Positions 15,927 through 27,599 of a stretch of 64,000 nucleotides of DNA are shown here, in pieces (position 1 is the first letter of the stretch; the number at the start of each line of letters is the position of its first letter). Origin of the DNA: JBFWVR01 sp050246635 (GTDB lineage: Bacteria > Acidobacteriota > Vicinamibacteria > Vicinamibacterales > UBA2999); assembly GCA_050246635.1 (NCBI GenBank), contig JBFWVR010000006.1:186001-250000 (forward strand). Direction: 5' to 3'. A model generated the notes under the pieces. It did no database searches. It was not told the DNA's origin and saw nothing but the letters and a program-made list of their open reading frames with translations. Made by a program: the position numbers and the translations under genes.

Positions 15927-17108
15927 TCAGGGGTGCGTCGGCTGCGGCGTCACGTCGCCCAGGAGCGCCAGTTCGGGGTCGTGCCGGGGCAGCAGCGGGT
16001 GCGCGGCCAGCGCACGGGTGAAGCCGGCCGTCCAGGCGCCCCCCACGGCCAGCAGGCTGGCCACCGCCAGCCAGCACGCCAGGGCCGTGTCCACGCGTCC
16101 ACTCGGGACCACCAGCCAGATGAAGTCGAGGAACCGCACGACCAGCAGGGCGGTGGCCAGGCGGACCAGCGGATCGATCCGGCGCTTGACCCGCCGTGAC
16201 AGCAGGACGAGGAAGGGCACGGCGAAGTGGAACAGCGCAAGCCCGGCCGCCCAGAGCTGCCAGAACAGCGTGGCCCGCTGCACGTACCAGCTCGTCTCCT
16301 CCGGCAGGTTCTCGGCCCAGATGATCAGGAACTGGGAGAAGGCCATGTAGGCCCAGAGCATCACGAACGCCAGCAGCAGCTTGCCGAGGTCGTGGAACCG
16401 GTCCGGCGTCAGCACGGGCCGCAGCGCCGGCTCGTGCCGCAGCGCGGCGGCGACGACGATGACGAGGGCCAGCGCGAGCAGGCCCTGGCCGGCCATCAGG
16501 AGCAACCCGAGGATGGTCGAGAACCAGTGCGGCTCGAGCGACATCACCCAGTCGGTGCCCGCAAGCGTGATGGTGAGCGCGTAGATGATCAGCCCGCCGG
16601 CGGCCAGGCGGCGTGCCTGGCTGGCGCGCGCCTCGTCCCACTCGTCGTCCTGCCGACGGAGACGGCCCGTGACGGCGGACGTCAACCAGTTCCAGATGGC
16701 GAAGTACAGCGCGCCCCGGATGATGAAGAAGGGCACGTTCAGGTAGGCGTGCTGGTGCGCGAGCGTCTCGTCGAGCAGCGCGGGCGGTGCGGCCCAGGGA
16801 TAGAGGCGGGCGGCGCCGATGGCGAGTGGGACGAACGCCAGGGCCAGCAGGGGCATCATGCGCGCGCCACTCTCGAGCGGACGGCGGACGACGAGTCCCC
16901 ACCGGCCACCGCTGAGCAGGTGCACCATCAGCAGGCCGAGACAGCCGAGCGAGAGTCCCAGCCAGAAGAGGAACGCGACGAGCCATCCGACCAGCGCCGC
17001 GCGTGGATCGAAGAGGGCGCCGAGCGCGGTCCCGAGCAGGCCCGCCACCGCGAGGAACGCGCCCCGACGCCGGGCGCGCGCCAGCGTGGCGGCCAGCGCG
17101 TCGGTCAT
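15927..17108 (-). CDS. actF: Alternative complex III subunit ActF
   Basis: The 393-residue polytopic protein with about ten hydrophobic helices is of the ActF type, related to the C-terminal membrane part of NrfD/ActC. Family motifs include LNVPFFIIRGALYFAIWNWL, GTDWVMSLEPHWFSTILGLL and AFSQFLIIWAENLPEETSWY. In alternative complex III, ActC and ActF form the quinol-interacting membrane core. ATG 17108 overlaps the actE stop, so the gene is coupled in the operon. Confidence 0.95.
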   Translation of the reverse strand: MTDALAATLARARRRGAFLAVAGLLGTALGALFDPRAALVGWLVAFLFWLGLSLGCLGLLMVHLLSGGRWGLVVRRPLESGARMMPLLALAFVPLAIGAARLYPWAAPPALLDETLAHQHAYLNVPFFIIRGALYFAIWNWLTSAVTGRLRRQDDEWDEARASQARRLAAGGLIIYALTITLAGTDWVMSLEPHWFSTILGLLLMAGQGLLALALVIVVAAALRHEPALRPVLTPDRFHDLGKLLLAFVMLWAYMAFSQFLIIWAENLPEETSWYVQRATLFWQLWAAGLALFHFAVPFLVLLSRRVKRRIDPLVRLATALLVVRFLDFIWLVVPSGRVDTALACWLAVASLLAVGGAWTAGFTRALAAHPLLPRHDPELALLGDVTPQPTHP

Positions 17109-17647
17109 GGCGTCACCTCCGCATCGCCTGCCGGCACCTTCGGACCGAGCAACTGCAGCACGCGGATGTAGGCGACGACGGCCCAGCGCTCCCGCGGGTC
17201 GAGCAGGTAGTCGTAGGGCGGCATGGCGCCGTACCCGTGCGTGAGCACCTCGTAGACGTAGCCGGGGCGCTTGTCGAGCAGCCTGGGGTCGTGGAACGAC
17301 GGCGGCTGCCGGTAACCGCGGCGCGCCACCATCCCGGTGCCGTCTCCTGTCCGGCTGTGACAGGGCGAACAGTAGATGTCGAAACGCTCTTCGCCCGTGC
17401 GGAGCAGATCCGCGGTGACGGGCACTGGTATCCGTGCCACGTATGCGCCCGCGGGCGTGCGGCCGGTCTCCAGCGCCCGGTCCGCGGTGCCCCCGCGCGG
17501 CACCGTGCCGGTAACGGGCAGGCGCGCGGAGCGGCCGTCGGGGAACAGCTCCGAGGCTTCCAGGGGGTCGTAACGCGACTGGCGCTCCATGTTGTGGCAG
17601 CCGGCCGCGAAGGCGGCGAGCAGCAGGAGGAGGGCCCGTCGTCTCAT
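17105..17647 (-). CDS. actE: Alternative complex III cytochrome c lipoprotein ActE
   Basis: The 180-residue protein has a lipoprotein signal (ALLLLLAAFAAGCHNMERQS, lipobox Cys near 18) and one haem c site, CSPCH, in FDIYCSPCHSRTGDGTG. A distal Met candidate lies in GYGAMPPY. It is the mono-haem periplasmic subunit that passes electrons from the ActA haems towards the oxidase. ATG 17647 overlaps the actD stop (ATGA). Confidence 0.93.
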   Translation of the reverse strand: MRRRALLLLLAAFAAGCHNMERQSRYDPLEASELFPDGRSARLPVTGTVPRGGTADRALETGRTPAGAYVARIPVPVTADLLRTGEERFDIYCSPCHSRTGDGTGMVARRGYRQPPSFHDPRLLDKRPGYVYEVLTHGYGAMPPYDYLLDPRERWAVVAYIRVLQLLGPKVPAGDAEVTP

Positions 17648-18186
17648 GGGGCGACCTCCTCGACGCGCAAGGGTCCCTGCCGCTCCAGGAAGGCGTGCGT
17701 GTGCGGCAGGTCGAACAGGGGGTCGGCGCGCTCGATGCACAGGAAGAAGCGATCCTGCGAGGCGCGCTCGAAGCCGTCGACGCCGAACAAGGGGTGATAG
17801 GGGCGCGGCAGCCCGTTCATCGCCAGCATCCCGATGACACCACTCACGGCGGCGACCAGCACGGTGCATTCGAACGTGACCGGAATGAACGACGGCCAGC
17901 TGAAATAGGGGCGGCCGGCGACGTTGAGCGGGTAGTGCCAGACCGACACCCAGGTCTGGAGCAGGAACCCTCCGCAGGCCCCGGCGAGGCCGCCCAGGAA
18001 GACCACCCGCGACACGCCGGACGCGTCCGCGCCGACGGCCTCGCTGACGGCCTCGTCCGGAAACGGCGTGTAGGCCTCGACGTGCCGGTATCCCGCGCGC
18101 CGCGCCGCCGCCGCGGCCTCCGCGAGGCGCCGGGGGTCGTCGAACTCGGCCAGCAGGCCGTAGAGCGGTCGTGGGGCGTCGGTCAT
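17644..18186 (-). CDS. actD: Alternative complex III membrane subunit ActD (DUF3341)
   Basis: The 180-residue protein has a short soluble N-terminus (LYGLLAEFDDPRRLAEAAAA, AGYRHVEAYTPFPDE) followed by two membrane helices (VVFLGGLAGACGGFLLQTWV and FECTVLVAAVSGVIGMLAMN) and a polar end (PLFGVDGFERASQDRFFLCI). These are the DUF3341/ActD signatures. It is a structural subunit of the complex. ATG 18186 overlaps the actC stop. Confidence 0.94.
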   Translation of the reverse strand: MTDAPRPLYGLLAEFDDPRRLAEAAAAARRAGYRHVEAYTPFPDEAVSEAVGADASGVSRVVFLGGLAGACGGFLLQTWVSVWHYPLNVAGRPYFSWPSFIPVTFECTVLVAAVSGVIGMLAMNGLPRPYHPLFGVDGFERASQDRFFLCIERADPLFDLPHTHAFLERQGPLRVEEVAP

Positions 18187-19573
18187 CGGCTCACCTTCCC
18201 GCGGCCCTCGGGTCCGGGCCCTGGCGACGTGACCGGCACCATCTGGCGCAACTCCGCCATCGACATCATCGGCAGCAGGCGGATGAAGAGGAACAGGAGC
18301 GAGAGAAACAGCCCGATGGTGCCCGCCAGCGTCGCCCAGTCCCAGAACGTGGGGACGTACAGCGCCCACGACGACACGAGGTAGTCACGGTTCAGGCTGA
18401 CCACGACGATGACGAAACGCTCGAGCCACATGCCGGCATTGATCGCCATGGCGACGAGCCAGAGCAGGACGGTGTTCGCGCGCACCCGCTCGAGCCAGAG
18501 CGCCTGCGGGATGATCACGTTCGTGAGCATCAGCGCGTAGTACGCGAGGGCGTACGGACCGGACACCCGGTTGAGCACCTGGTACATCTCGTACTGGTTG
18601 CCGCTGTACCAGGCATAGAAGATCTCCGCCGCATAGCCGTACGCCACGAAGAGACCGGTGGTCAGCATCACCTTGGCCATGACGTCGAGGTGGCGCCGCG
18701 TGACGAAGTCCTGCAACCCGTAGATGGCGCGGATGGGGATCAACAGGCTCAGGACCATCGAGAAGCCGGAGTAGATGGCCCCGGCGACGAAGTAGGGGGG
18801 GAAATCGGTGGTGTGCCAGCCCGGCACCAGCGAGATCGCGAAGTCGAGCGCGACCACCGAGTGCACCGACACGACGAGGGGGGTCGCGAGGCCGGCAAGC
18901 AGCAGGTAGAGCATCTCGTAACGCGCCCAGTGCCGGGCCGAGCCGGTCCAGCCCAGTGCCAGCGCGCCGTAGGCGACGCGGCCGAACCACGACTTCGCGC
19001 GGTCACGCATCGTGGCCAGGTCGGGCAGCAGGCCGACGTACCAGAACAGGAGCGACACGAGCCCATACGTCGTGACGGCGAAGAGGTCCCAGATGAGCGG
19101 GCTGCGGAACTGCGGCCAGACGTTCGTGGTGGCGGGATAGGGGAACAGCCAGTAGAAGAACCACGGCCGGCCGAGGTGGAGCACCGGGAAGACGGCCGCG
19201 CAGGCGACGGCGAAGAGGGTCATCGCCTCCGCGAAGCGGTTGATCGAGGTGCGCCAGCCCTGGTTGAGCAGCAGCAGGATGGCCGAGATCAACGTGCCCG
19301 CGTGGCCGATCCCGATCCACCAGACGAAGTTGATGATCGCGAAGCCCCAGGCCACCGGGATGCCGATGCCCCAGATGCCCACGCCCCGCATGAACAGGTA
19401 GGTGACCGCCACCAGGAACAGCATGACCAGGAGGAAGGCCGCGCCGGTCGCGGCCAGCCAGCCCCACGTCACGGGGCGATCGAGCACGTACCCGCTGACC
19501 TGCTCGGTCACCGTGGTGACCGTCTGCTGCGGTCCGATGAGTCCCCGCGCCCGCGCGTCCGCCGGCGTGCCCA

Positions 19574-19574
<1 letters not shown>
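18183..19574 (-). CDS. actC: Alternative complex III membrane subunit ActC (NrfD family)
   Basis: The 463-residue NrfD/PsrC-family integral membrane protein has about ten helices. Motifs include WWIGIGHAGTLISAILLLLN, WFFYWLFPYPATTNVWPQFR, FPPYFVAGAIYSGFSMVLSL and YAWYSGNQYEMYQV, typical of ActC. It forms the quinol-oxidising membrane module with ActF. ATG 19574 overlaps the actB stop by one base pair of codons. No cofactors are expected in this subunit. Confidence 0.96.
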
Positions 19575-22729
<3,155 letters not shown>

Positions 22730-22748
22730 GATCCGGGATCCCCCCTTT

Positions 22749-23399
22749 TCAGCGATGGCAGGTGTAGCAGTCGACGAGCCGGCGGATGCCGTACTCGCGC
22801 ACGAGCCGCCGGCCCAGTGCGAGTTGGTCGGCTGGCGGCTGGTAGTCCATGTCGAACACGGCGGCGCGCGGCCGCACGTACCGTTCAGGGGCGTTGTGGC
22901 AATCGAGGCACCACTGCATGGTCAACGGCGCCGTGCGCCGCACGAGCGGCATGCGGTCGACCCGCCCGTGGCAGGTCGCGCATCCGACGCCGTGCGAGAC
23001 GTGGGCGGAGTGGTTGAAGAAGACGAAGTCCGGCAGGTCGTGGACGCGATTCCACACGAGCGGCCGGCCCGTGCGCCAGCTCGTGCGCACTGGCGCGAGA
23101 TACGCGCTGTCGGCGAACACCTCGTTGTGGCACGACATGCAGGTGCGGGTCGGCGGGATGCCGGCAAACGAGGAGCGCTCCACCGACTGGTGGCAGTAGC
23201 GGCAGTCGATGCCGTTGCCGGCAACGTGCCGCTCGTGGCTGAACTGGATGGGCTGGTCGATGACGACGTTCTCGTTCGTGACCCACGGCGTGCGTTGCCT
23301 GACGAGCAGGAGGCCGATCGCGAGCAGAACGAGCACGACGAGCGCGCCCAGCGTCACCCGCGCGACCGAGGTGCTCGCGGGCCCGAATATGTGCGCCAT
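22749..23399 (-). CDS. actA: Alternative complex III pentahaem cytochrome ActA
   Basis: The 216-residue protein has an N-terminal membrane anchor (VTLGALVVLVLLAIGLLLV) and five CxxCH haem c sites: CRYCH, CMSCH, CATCH, CLDCH and CYTCH, the last two residues from the C-terminus. Five haems match ActA. As the first gene of the operon, it takes electrons from the ActB/ActC core. The 275-base gap upstream separates it from the divergent FGE-like gene and should hold the operon promoter, which I could not pinpoint. Confidence 0.96.
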   Translation of the reverse strand: MAHIFGPASTSVARVTLGALVVLVLLAIGLLLVRQRTPWVTNENVVIDQPIQFSHERHVAGNGIDCRYCHQSVERSSFAGIPPTRTCMSCHNEVFADSAYLAPVRTSWRTGRPLVWNRVHDLPDFVFFNHSAHVSHGVGCATCHGRVDRMPLVRRTAPLTMQWCLDCHNAPERYVRPRAAVFDMDYQPPADQLALGRRLVREYGIRRLVDCYTCHR

Positions 23400-23660
23400 C
23401 GGATGTGCCGTTCAGGCCGCGCGCGGTCGAGGCGGCGCGCGGACGACGACAGCCGAAGCAAGTTCGTCTCCACGTCCGACGGCGTGATCCGTCAGGGGCC
23501 TGGCGAGGTGCGGCCCCCCGGAATGCGCGGCGGTATGCGTCAGTACCCGTTCCGGCGTCCGGCCAGCTCTGGCGGCCGCCGCTGCGGCGGGGGCGCGCAC
23601 GAGGAACCGAGGTGCCGAACATGGGCACGGCCGGTCACACCGCCCGCGCGACCGTTCCGC

Positions 23661-23666
23661 TACACT
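23661..23666 (+). promoter_or_regulatory. -10 box TACACT of the FGE-like gene
   Basis: TACACT ends eight bases before ATG 23675, the spacing expected for a leaderless or near-leaderless message. No convincing -35 is visible. The rest of the 275-base actA/FGE gap shows no further ORF or repeat. Confidence 0.45.
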
Positions 23667-23674
23667 CGACCGCA

Positions 23675-24379
23675 ATGCCGTTACCAGCCGAGCGGGAGGA
23701 AGCCTTCGTCCGCATACCCGCTGGCCGCTTCCAGATGGGCTCGACGGAGTGGGCGGACAACGAGCAACCGGTGCATCGCGTCTCGCTCGCGACGTTCGAG
23801 ATCGGCGCGTGCGCGGTCACCCGTCGCGCCTATGCGCGTTTCCTTGACGCGACCGGGCACGAGGCCCCGCGCGACTGGGAGCGCTGGCAGACGCTCGATG
23901 GCGGGGTCGCGGTCACCGGCGTGAGTTGGCACGATGCGGTGGCGTACTGCGGCTGGCTGGACGAGGTCCGTGGTCGGGTTGGGCACCGGCTGCCGACGGA
24001 GGCGGAGTGGGAACGGGCGGCTCGCGGGGGCGTGGACGGCCAGCGCTATCCGTGGGGAGAGGCCCTGCCCGACTGGCTTCCCGCCGGTGGACGCGGGCCC
24101 GTCGAGGCGCCCTGGGCCGTCACGCTCGGGCCACCGACGGGCTTCGGCCTCTACGGCATCGGGGCCAACGTCCACGAGTGGTGCGCGGACTGGTACGCCG
24201 CCGACTATTACCGGGTGTCGCCGGAGACGGATCCCCGCGGACCGTTCTCAGGTGAACGTCGGGTGTCGCGAGGCGGCTCCTGGCGCCACGCCGTCACCAT
24301 CAGCCGCACGGCTGCGCGCAGCCGCCTCGACCCGGGCTTCCGGTACGCCGACTACGGGTTCAGGGTGGCCAGATTCTGA
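23675..24379 (+). CDS. SUMF1/EgtB-type (FGE-sulfatase) domain protein without the FGE cysteines
   Basis: The 234-residue protein consists of one FGE-sulfatase domain: FVRIPAGRFQMGSTE, PVHRVSLATFEIGACAVTRR, VSWHDAVAYCGWLDE, RLPTEAEWERAARGG, NVHEWCADWYAADYY, RVSRGGSWRH, YGFRVARF. The two cysteines that true formylglycine-generating enzymes use after RGGSW are absent (RHAVTISRTAARSR). It is therefore unlikely to activate sulfatases and may instead be a structural or non-haem iron relative. No sulfatase gene is nearby. The start ATG 23675 follows a TACACT box. Stop codon region forms CCAGATT-CTGA-AATCTGG. Confidence 0.88.
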   Translation: MPLPAEREEAFVRIPAGRFQMGSTEWADNEQPVHRVSLATFEIGACAVTRRAYARFLDATGHEAPRDWERWQTLDGGVAVTGVSWHDAVAYCGWLDEVRGRVGHRLPTEAEWERAARGGVDGQRYPWGEALPDWLPAGGRGPVEAPWAVTLGPPTGFGLYGIGANVHEWCADWYAADYYRVSPETDPRGPFSGERRVSRGGSWRHAVTISRTAARSRLDPGFRYADYGFRVARF

Positions 24380-24381
24380 AA

Positions 24382-24421
24382 TCTGGTGATCTGGTGATCT
24401 GGTGATCTTGTGATTTGGCGA
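24382..24421. repeat. Octamer tandem repeat TCTGGTGA
   Basis: Three perfect copies of TCTGGTGA (24382-24405) are followed by two diverged ones (TCTTGTGA, TTTGGCGA). It fills the gap between two convergent genes. The same octamer in reverse complement is found at 62512-62543. Confidence 0.85.
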
Positions 24422-24423
24422 GG

Positions 24424-24807
24424 TCACTGGGCGTCGGCGATGGCCTCCGCGAGCTCACCCTTGTTCATCTGCGAGCGTCCGGCGATGTCGAGCTTGCGCG
24501 CGCGGGCGTAGAGCTCGGCCTTGGTATGGCCGTAGTAGTCCACGCCGCCGTAGGTCTTGCCCCGGCCGCGTCGCTTCTGTGACGTGCTCTTCGTCGCGCG
24601 GGGATCGGACGGGCCCGAGTGGCCCTTGCCGACCCAGCGATCGCCCTTCTTCTCGAATCTCTGCTTGAGCGCGGCAAAGGCGGTGCGGTGCGCGCGCTCG
24701 CCGTCCCCGTACTGGTCGGCCGCGTTGTCGTGGGTGCGCCCCCAGGTCCGCCGTGCCTTCTCCGAGGAACGACGAACCGTCGAGGGCATGTCCTTGCGTG
24801 CAGGCAT
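24424..24807 (-). CDS. ChaB-family protein with C-terminal Rho_N-like domain
   Basis: The 127-residue, strongly basic protein. Residues 1-62 match ChaB (MPSTVRRSSEKARRTWGRTH, AFAALKQRFEKKGDRWVGKG). The end (YGHTKAELYARARKLDIAGR followed by MNKGELAEAIADAQ) matches the Rho N-terminal/SAP-like helical motif used in nucleic-acid binding. ChaB itself was named for cation transport, but this fusion looks like a small nucleoid or stress protein (inference). A strong GGAGGGAG precedes ATG 24807. Confidence 0.88.
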   Translation of the reverse strand: MPARKDMPSTVRRSSEKARRTWGRTHDNAADQYGDGERAHRTAFAALKQRFEKKGDRWVGKGHSGPSDPRATKSTSQKRRGRGKTYGGVDYYGHTKAELYARARKLDIAGRSQMNKGELAEAIADAQ

Positions 24808-24944
24808 TTCACTCCCTCCGCCCCAGTGGAGAGCAGGATGCGTGCCGGGGCGTCGCACGGATGACGCACCCGTGCCGACGGTCCGCTCCTTGCAGCCCAG
24901 CAGGGCAAGGCGCACGGTCGCGCCCCATGTGGGAGTGATGTGAC

Positions 24945-25358
24945 ATGTTTCGAGTCAGCTCGGTTCTCCTGATCGCGCTCGCGATGGCCGGCGCCGCCTG
25001 CGACGACAATCCGAACGCGCCCTCACCGGCGCAGACCCAGGGCACCTGGAGCGGCACGTTCGAGTCGTCCAACTACCAGAGCCGCGCCGTGCAGGTGACG
25101 CTCACGCAGGCCGACACGAGCATCAACGGCTCCTGGAGCGGTGGGGACTGGTCCGGTTCGATCACCGGCACGGTCGACGGCAACCGCGCAAGCGGCACGG
25201 TGACGATCCGCATGCCGGCACTCGTCGGCGAGTGCGAGTCGTCCAGCGCCTTCGGCGGCAACGCCTCGTCCACGACCATGACGTGGTCCATCACGCGCTT
25301 CGAAGGGCAGTGCGACACGCCGCCAGCCGGCGCGCGCTTCGTGATCCAGCGGCGGTAG
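24945..25358 (+). CDS. Predicted lipoprotein of unknown function
   Basis: The 137-residue protein has a lipoprotein signal MFRVSSVLLIALAMAGAACD with the lipobox AGAAC. The mature part is a small beta-rich domain (GTWSGTFESSNYQSRAVQVT, GSWSGGDWSGSITGTVDG, ASGTVTIRMP) ending RFVIQRR. This repeated GxWSG pattern is common in acidobacterial lipoproteins of unknown role. GGGAG lies upstream of ATG 24945. Divergent from the ChaB gene. Confidence 0.82.
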   Translation: MFRVSSVLLIALAMAGAACDDNPNAPSPAQTQGTWSGTFESSNYQSRAVQVTLTQADTSINGSWSGGDWSGSITGTVDGNRASGTVTIRMPALVGECESSSAFGGNASSTTMTWSITRFEGQCDTPPAGARFVIQRR

Positions 25359-25434
25359 GACGCGCGGTCCAGCTGGCGCACCACGCTGCGCACGCGATGC
25401 GAGACCCGCGTTCCGTGCGTCGCCGAGGCGGTCA

Positions 25435-25440
25435 TATACT
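25435..25440 (+). promoter_or_regulatory. -10 box TATACT of the 2OG-Fe(II) oxygenase gene
   Basis: TATACT is followed by six bases and GTG 25447. A possible weak -35 TTCCGT lies at 25411-25416. The geometry predicts a leaderless message. Confidence 0.5.
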
Positions 25441-25446
25441 GGCCCC

Positions 25447-26049
25447 GTGGATGTCGTGTCGTACGAGCGGTTGGGCCTGTTCGTCCGTGAGGCCTTCCTC
25501 ACACGCAACGGGGTCTCGGCCTTGATGCGCCTGGCGGCCCGTGCGCCCGGTGAGCCGGGCGTCGTCGGCGTCGACGGGGGGACCCAGATCGCGCGCGATG
25601 TGCGCCGCGTCGAGACACTGGACCTGCCACCGGAAGTGTCCGACGATCTCGACCGCCGCTTCGATCGCCTCCGCCCCGAGCTCGAGCGGTTCTTCGGGGT
25701 GCCGCTCGGCTGGGCCGAGCCCGCCACCGCGCTGCGCTACCGGCCCGGCGACTTCTACCGCGCCCACCGCGACCGCGTCACGTCCCTCGACGCCTTCTAC
25801 CGCTCACGGCGCATCTCGGCGGTGCTCTTCGCGAATGACGCCACCACCCCGCCGGCTGCGGGCGGGTTCAGCGGGGGCGCGCTTCGTTTTCACGGGCTGA
25901 TGGAGGGCAATGCCGGCCCCGGCCAGGCCATCGACGTCCCGCCGCTGGCCGGCACCCTGCTGGCCTTCCGGTCGGAGACGCTGCACGAGGTCCTGCCCGT
26001 CCACGACGGCCGCCGCATCACGGTGGTGACCTGGTTCCACAGCGCCTGA
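25447..26049 (+). CDS. 2-oxoglutarate/Fe(II)-dependent oxygenase (prolyl-4-hydroxylase-like)
   Basis: The 200-residue single-domain protein has the facial triad pattern of prolyl-4-hydroxylase-type enzymes: YRPGDFYRAHRDR supplies His-x-Asp, and ETLHEVLPVHDGRRITVVTW supplies the distal His and the 2-oxoglutarate-binding Arg. It is cytosolic by lack of signal peptide. Substrate unknown; bacterial relatives act on ribosomal proteins or EF-Tu. GTG 25447 is the start; array 3 begins two bases after the stop. Confidence 0.88.
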   Translation: MDVVSYERLGLFVREAFLTRNGVSALMRLAARAPGEPGVVGVDGGTQIARDVRRVETLDLPPEVSDDLDRRFDRLRPELERFFGVPLGWAEPATALRYRPGDFYRAHRDRVTSLDAFYRSRRISAVLFANDATTPPAAGGFSGGALRFHGLMEGNAGPGQAIDVPPLAGTLLAFRSETLHEVLPVHDGRRITVVTWFHSA

Positions 26050-26050
26050 C

Positions 26051-26190
26051 GGCCCGCCGTGCGGCACCCCCGTGCAGCACCCCCGTGCAGCACCTTCGTG
26101 CTGCACCTCCGTGCTGCACCTTCGTGCCGCACCCCCGTGCCGCACCTTCGTGCCGCACCTTCGTGCCGCACCTTCGTGCCGCACCGCCCC
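26051..26190. repeat. 13-bp tandem array 3 (nine full units plus edge units)
   Basis: Full units run from 26064 to 26180 with the formula GCACC-NN-CGTGC-N. The NN series is CC, CC, TT, TC, TT, CC, TT, TT, TT and the spacer base changes in blocks: A, A, T, T, then C five times. Degenerate copies lie at both ends. The array exactly fills the gap between the oxygenase stop (26049) and the stop of the convergent MFS gene (26191). No GGGGACAGTCCCC element accompanies this copy. Confidence 0.95.
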
Positions 26191-27486
26191 TTACCGAGAA
26201 GCTGCTGGAGGAGGTCCCGCAGTAGGCGCCGGCGTCTTCGGCAGGAGCAGGGCCACGGCCGCGCCCGCCACGAGCGTGCCGCTCAGGAGCAACAACCCGC
26301 CTGCGAACGAGCCCGTCCATTCGCGCGCGTAGCCGACGAGCGCGGGACCGACGAAGCCGCCGAGATTGCCCACCGAGTTGACCACCGCAATCCCGCCGGC
26401 CGCGGCGGTGCCGCGGAGGAACGCCGCGGGCATCGCCCAGAACGGGCCGAGCGCGCCCCAGATGCCCAGCGCCGCAATCGAGAGCGCCAACAGCGACAGG
26501 GCAAGCGACGTGCTGACGAGCGTGGCCAGTACGAAGCCGGCCGCCCCGACCAGCGCCGGCACGGCGACATGCCAGCGCCGTTCACCGGTCCGGTCCGATC
26601 GGCGGCCGATGGCGGCCATGCCAAGCGCGGCCGCCACGTAGGGGATGGCCGAGATCAAGGCCACCTGCACCGCGCCGAGGCCCGCGACGCTCTGCACGAT
26701 TTGCGGGAGCCAGAAGCTGACGCCGTAGAACGCCATCACGATGCAGAAGTAAAGGAGTGACAGGGCCCACAGGCGTCCGCTCCTGAGCGCATCGCCGAAG
26801 GCATGGTGCGCGCCGTCGTCCTGCGTGCGCTCGCGGGCCAGTTCGGTGGACAGCCACGCGCGCTCGTCCGGATCGAGCCAGGCGGCGTCGGCCGGCGTCT
26901 CGTCCAGGTACTTGAGCACGACCGGTGCCAGCACGATGGCCGGGATGCCCTCGATCAGGAACAGCCACTGCCAGCCATCCAGACCGAAGGCCCCGTGCAT
27001 CGCGAGCAGGGCGCTCGAGATGGGGGCGCCGATGACGCCGGCCATGGCCGTGGCGGTCATGAAGAGCGCGACCGCGTGCGCCCGCTCGCGCGCCGGGAAC
27101 CAGCGGGTGAGGTAGTAGATGATGCCCGGGAAGAAGCCGGCCTCGGCGACTCCAAGCAGGAACCGGAGCGTGTAGAAGGTCGTCTCGTCGGAGACGAACA
27201 GCATGGCCGAGGAGACGAGGCCCCAGGTCGCCATGATCCGCGCGATCCAGACCCGCGCGCCGAAACGCGCGAGGAGGAGATTGCTGGGCACCTCGAAGGC
27301 GGTATACGAGAGGAAGAAGATGCCCGACCCGAGGCCGTAGACCGCGGCGGAGAAGCCGAGCGCGGCGTTCATCTCCAGCGCCGCGAACCCGACGTTGACC
27401 CGGTCGAGGTAGGCGACCACGTAGAGCAGGAAGAGGAAGGGAATCAGCCGGCGCCGCAGCTTGGGCAGGGTGGTCTCGGAGGGCAC
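26191..27486 (-). CDS. MFS transporter, anion:cation symporter type
   Basis: The 431-residue, 12-helix major facilitator. LRRRLIPFLFLLYVVAYLDR followed by VNVGFAALEMNAALG is the signature of the ACS family (organic anion, sugar acid or phthalate transporters). Further motifs are GVAEAGFFPGIIYYLTRWFP and FLIEGIPAIVLAPVV. The substrate is unknown. An in-frame GTG at 27564 would add 26 residues; GTG 27486 is preferred because it gives the normal family length and follows a CACAAT box by eight bases. Terminates against array 3. Confidence 0.93.
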   Translation of the reverse strand: MPSETTLPKLRRRLIPFLFLLYVVAYLDRVNVGFAALEMNAALGFSAAVYGLGSGIFFLSYTAFEVPSNLLLARFGARVWIARIMATWGLVSSAMLFVSDETTFYTLRFLLGVAEAGFFPGIIYYLTRWFPARERAHAVALFMTATAMAGVIGAPISSALLAMHGAFGLDGWQWLFLIEGIPAIVLAPVVLKYLDETPADAAWLDPDERAWLSTELARERTQDDGAHHAFGDALRSGRLWALSLLYFCIVMAFYGVSFWLPQIVQSVAGLGAVQVALISAIPYVAAALGMAAIGRRSDRTGERRWHVAVPALVGAAGFVLATLVSTSLALSLLALSIAALGIWGALGPFWAMPAAFLRGTAAAGGIAVVNSVGNLGGFVGPALVGYAREWTGSFAGGLLLLSGTLVAGAAVALLLPKTPAPTAGPPPAASR

Positions 27487-27599
27487 GACGGCCGATTGTG
27501 CCCCAGATCGGCCGACAGCGGGAGCGGTGAACCCCGCCGGGGCCGCATCCGTCCAAACGGGCACGGGCCGCCAACGGGCGCGCGCCGGAGGAGTGCCAG

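Noticed and set aside
23400..23674. Upstream extension of the FGE-like ORF to 23405
   Set aside because: It would cross the TACACT promoter and has no domain sequence.
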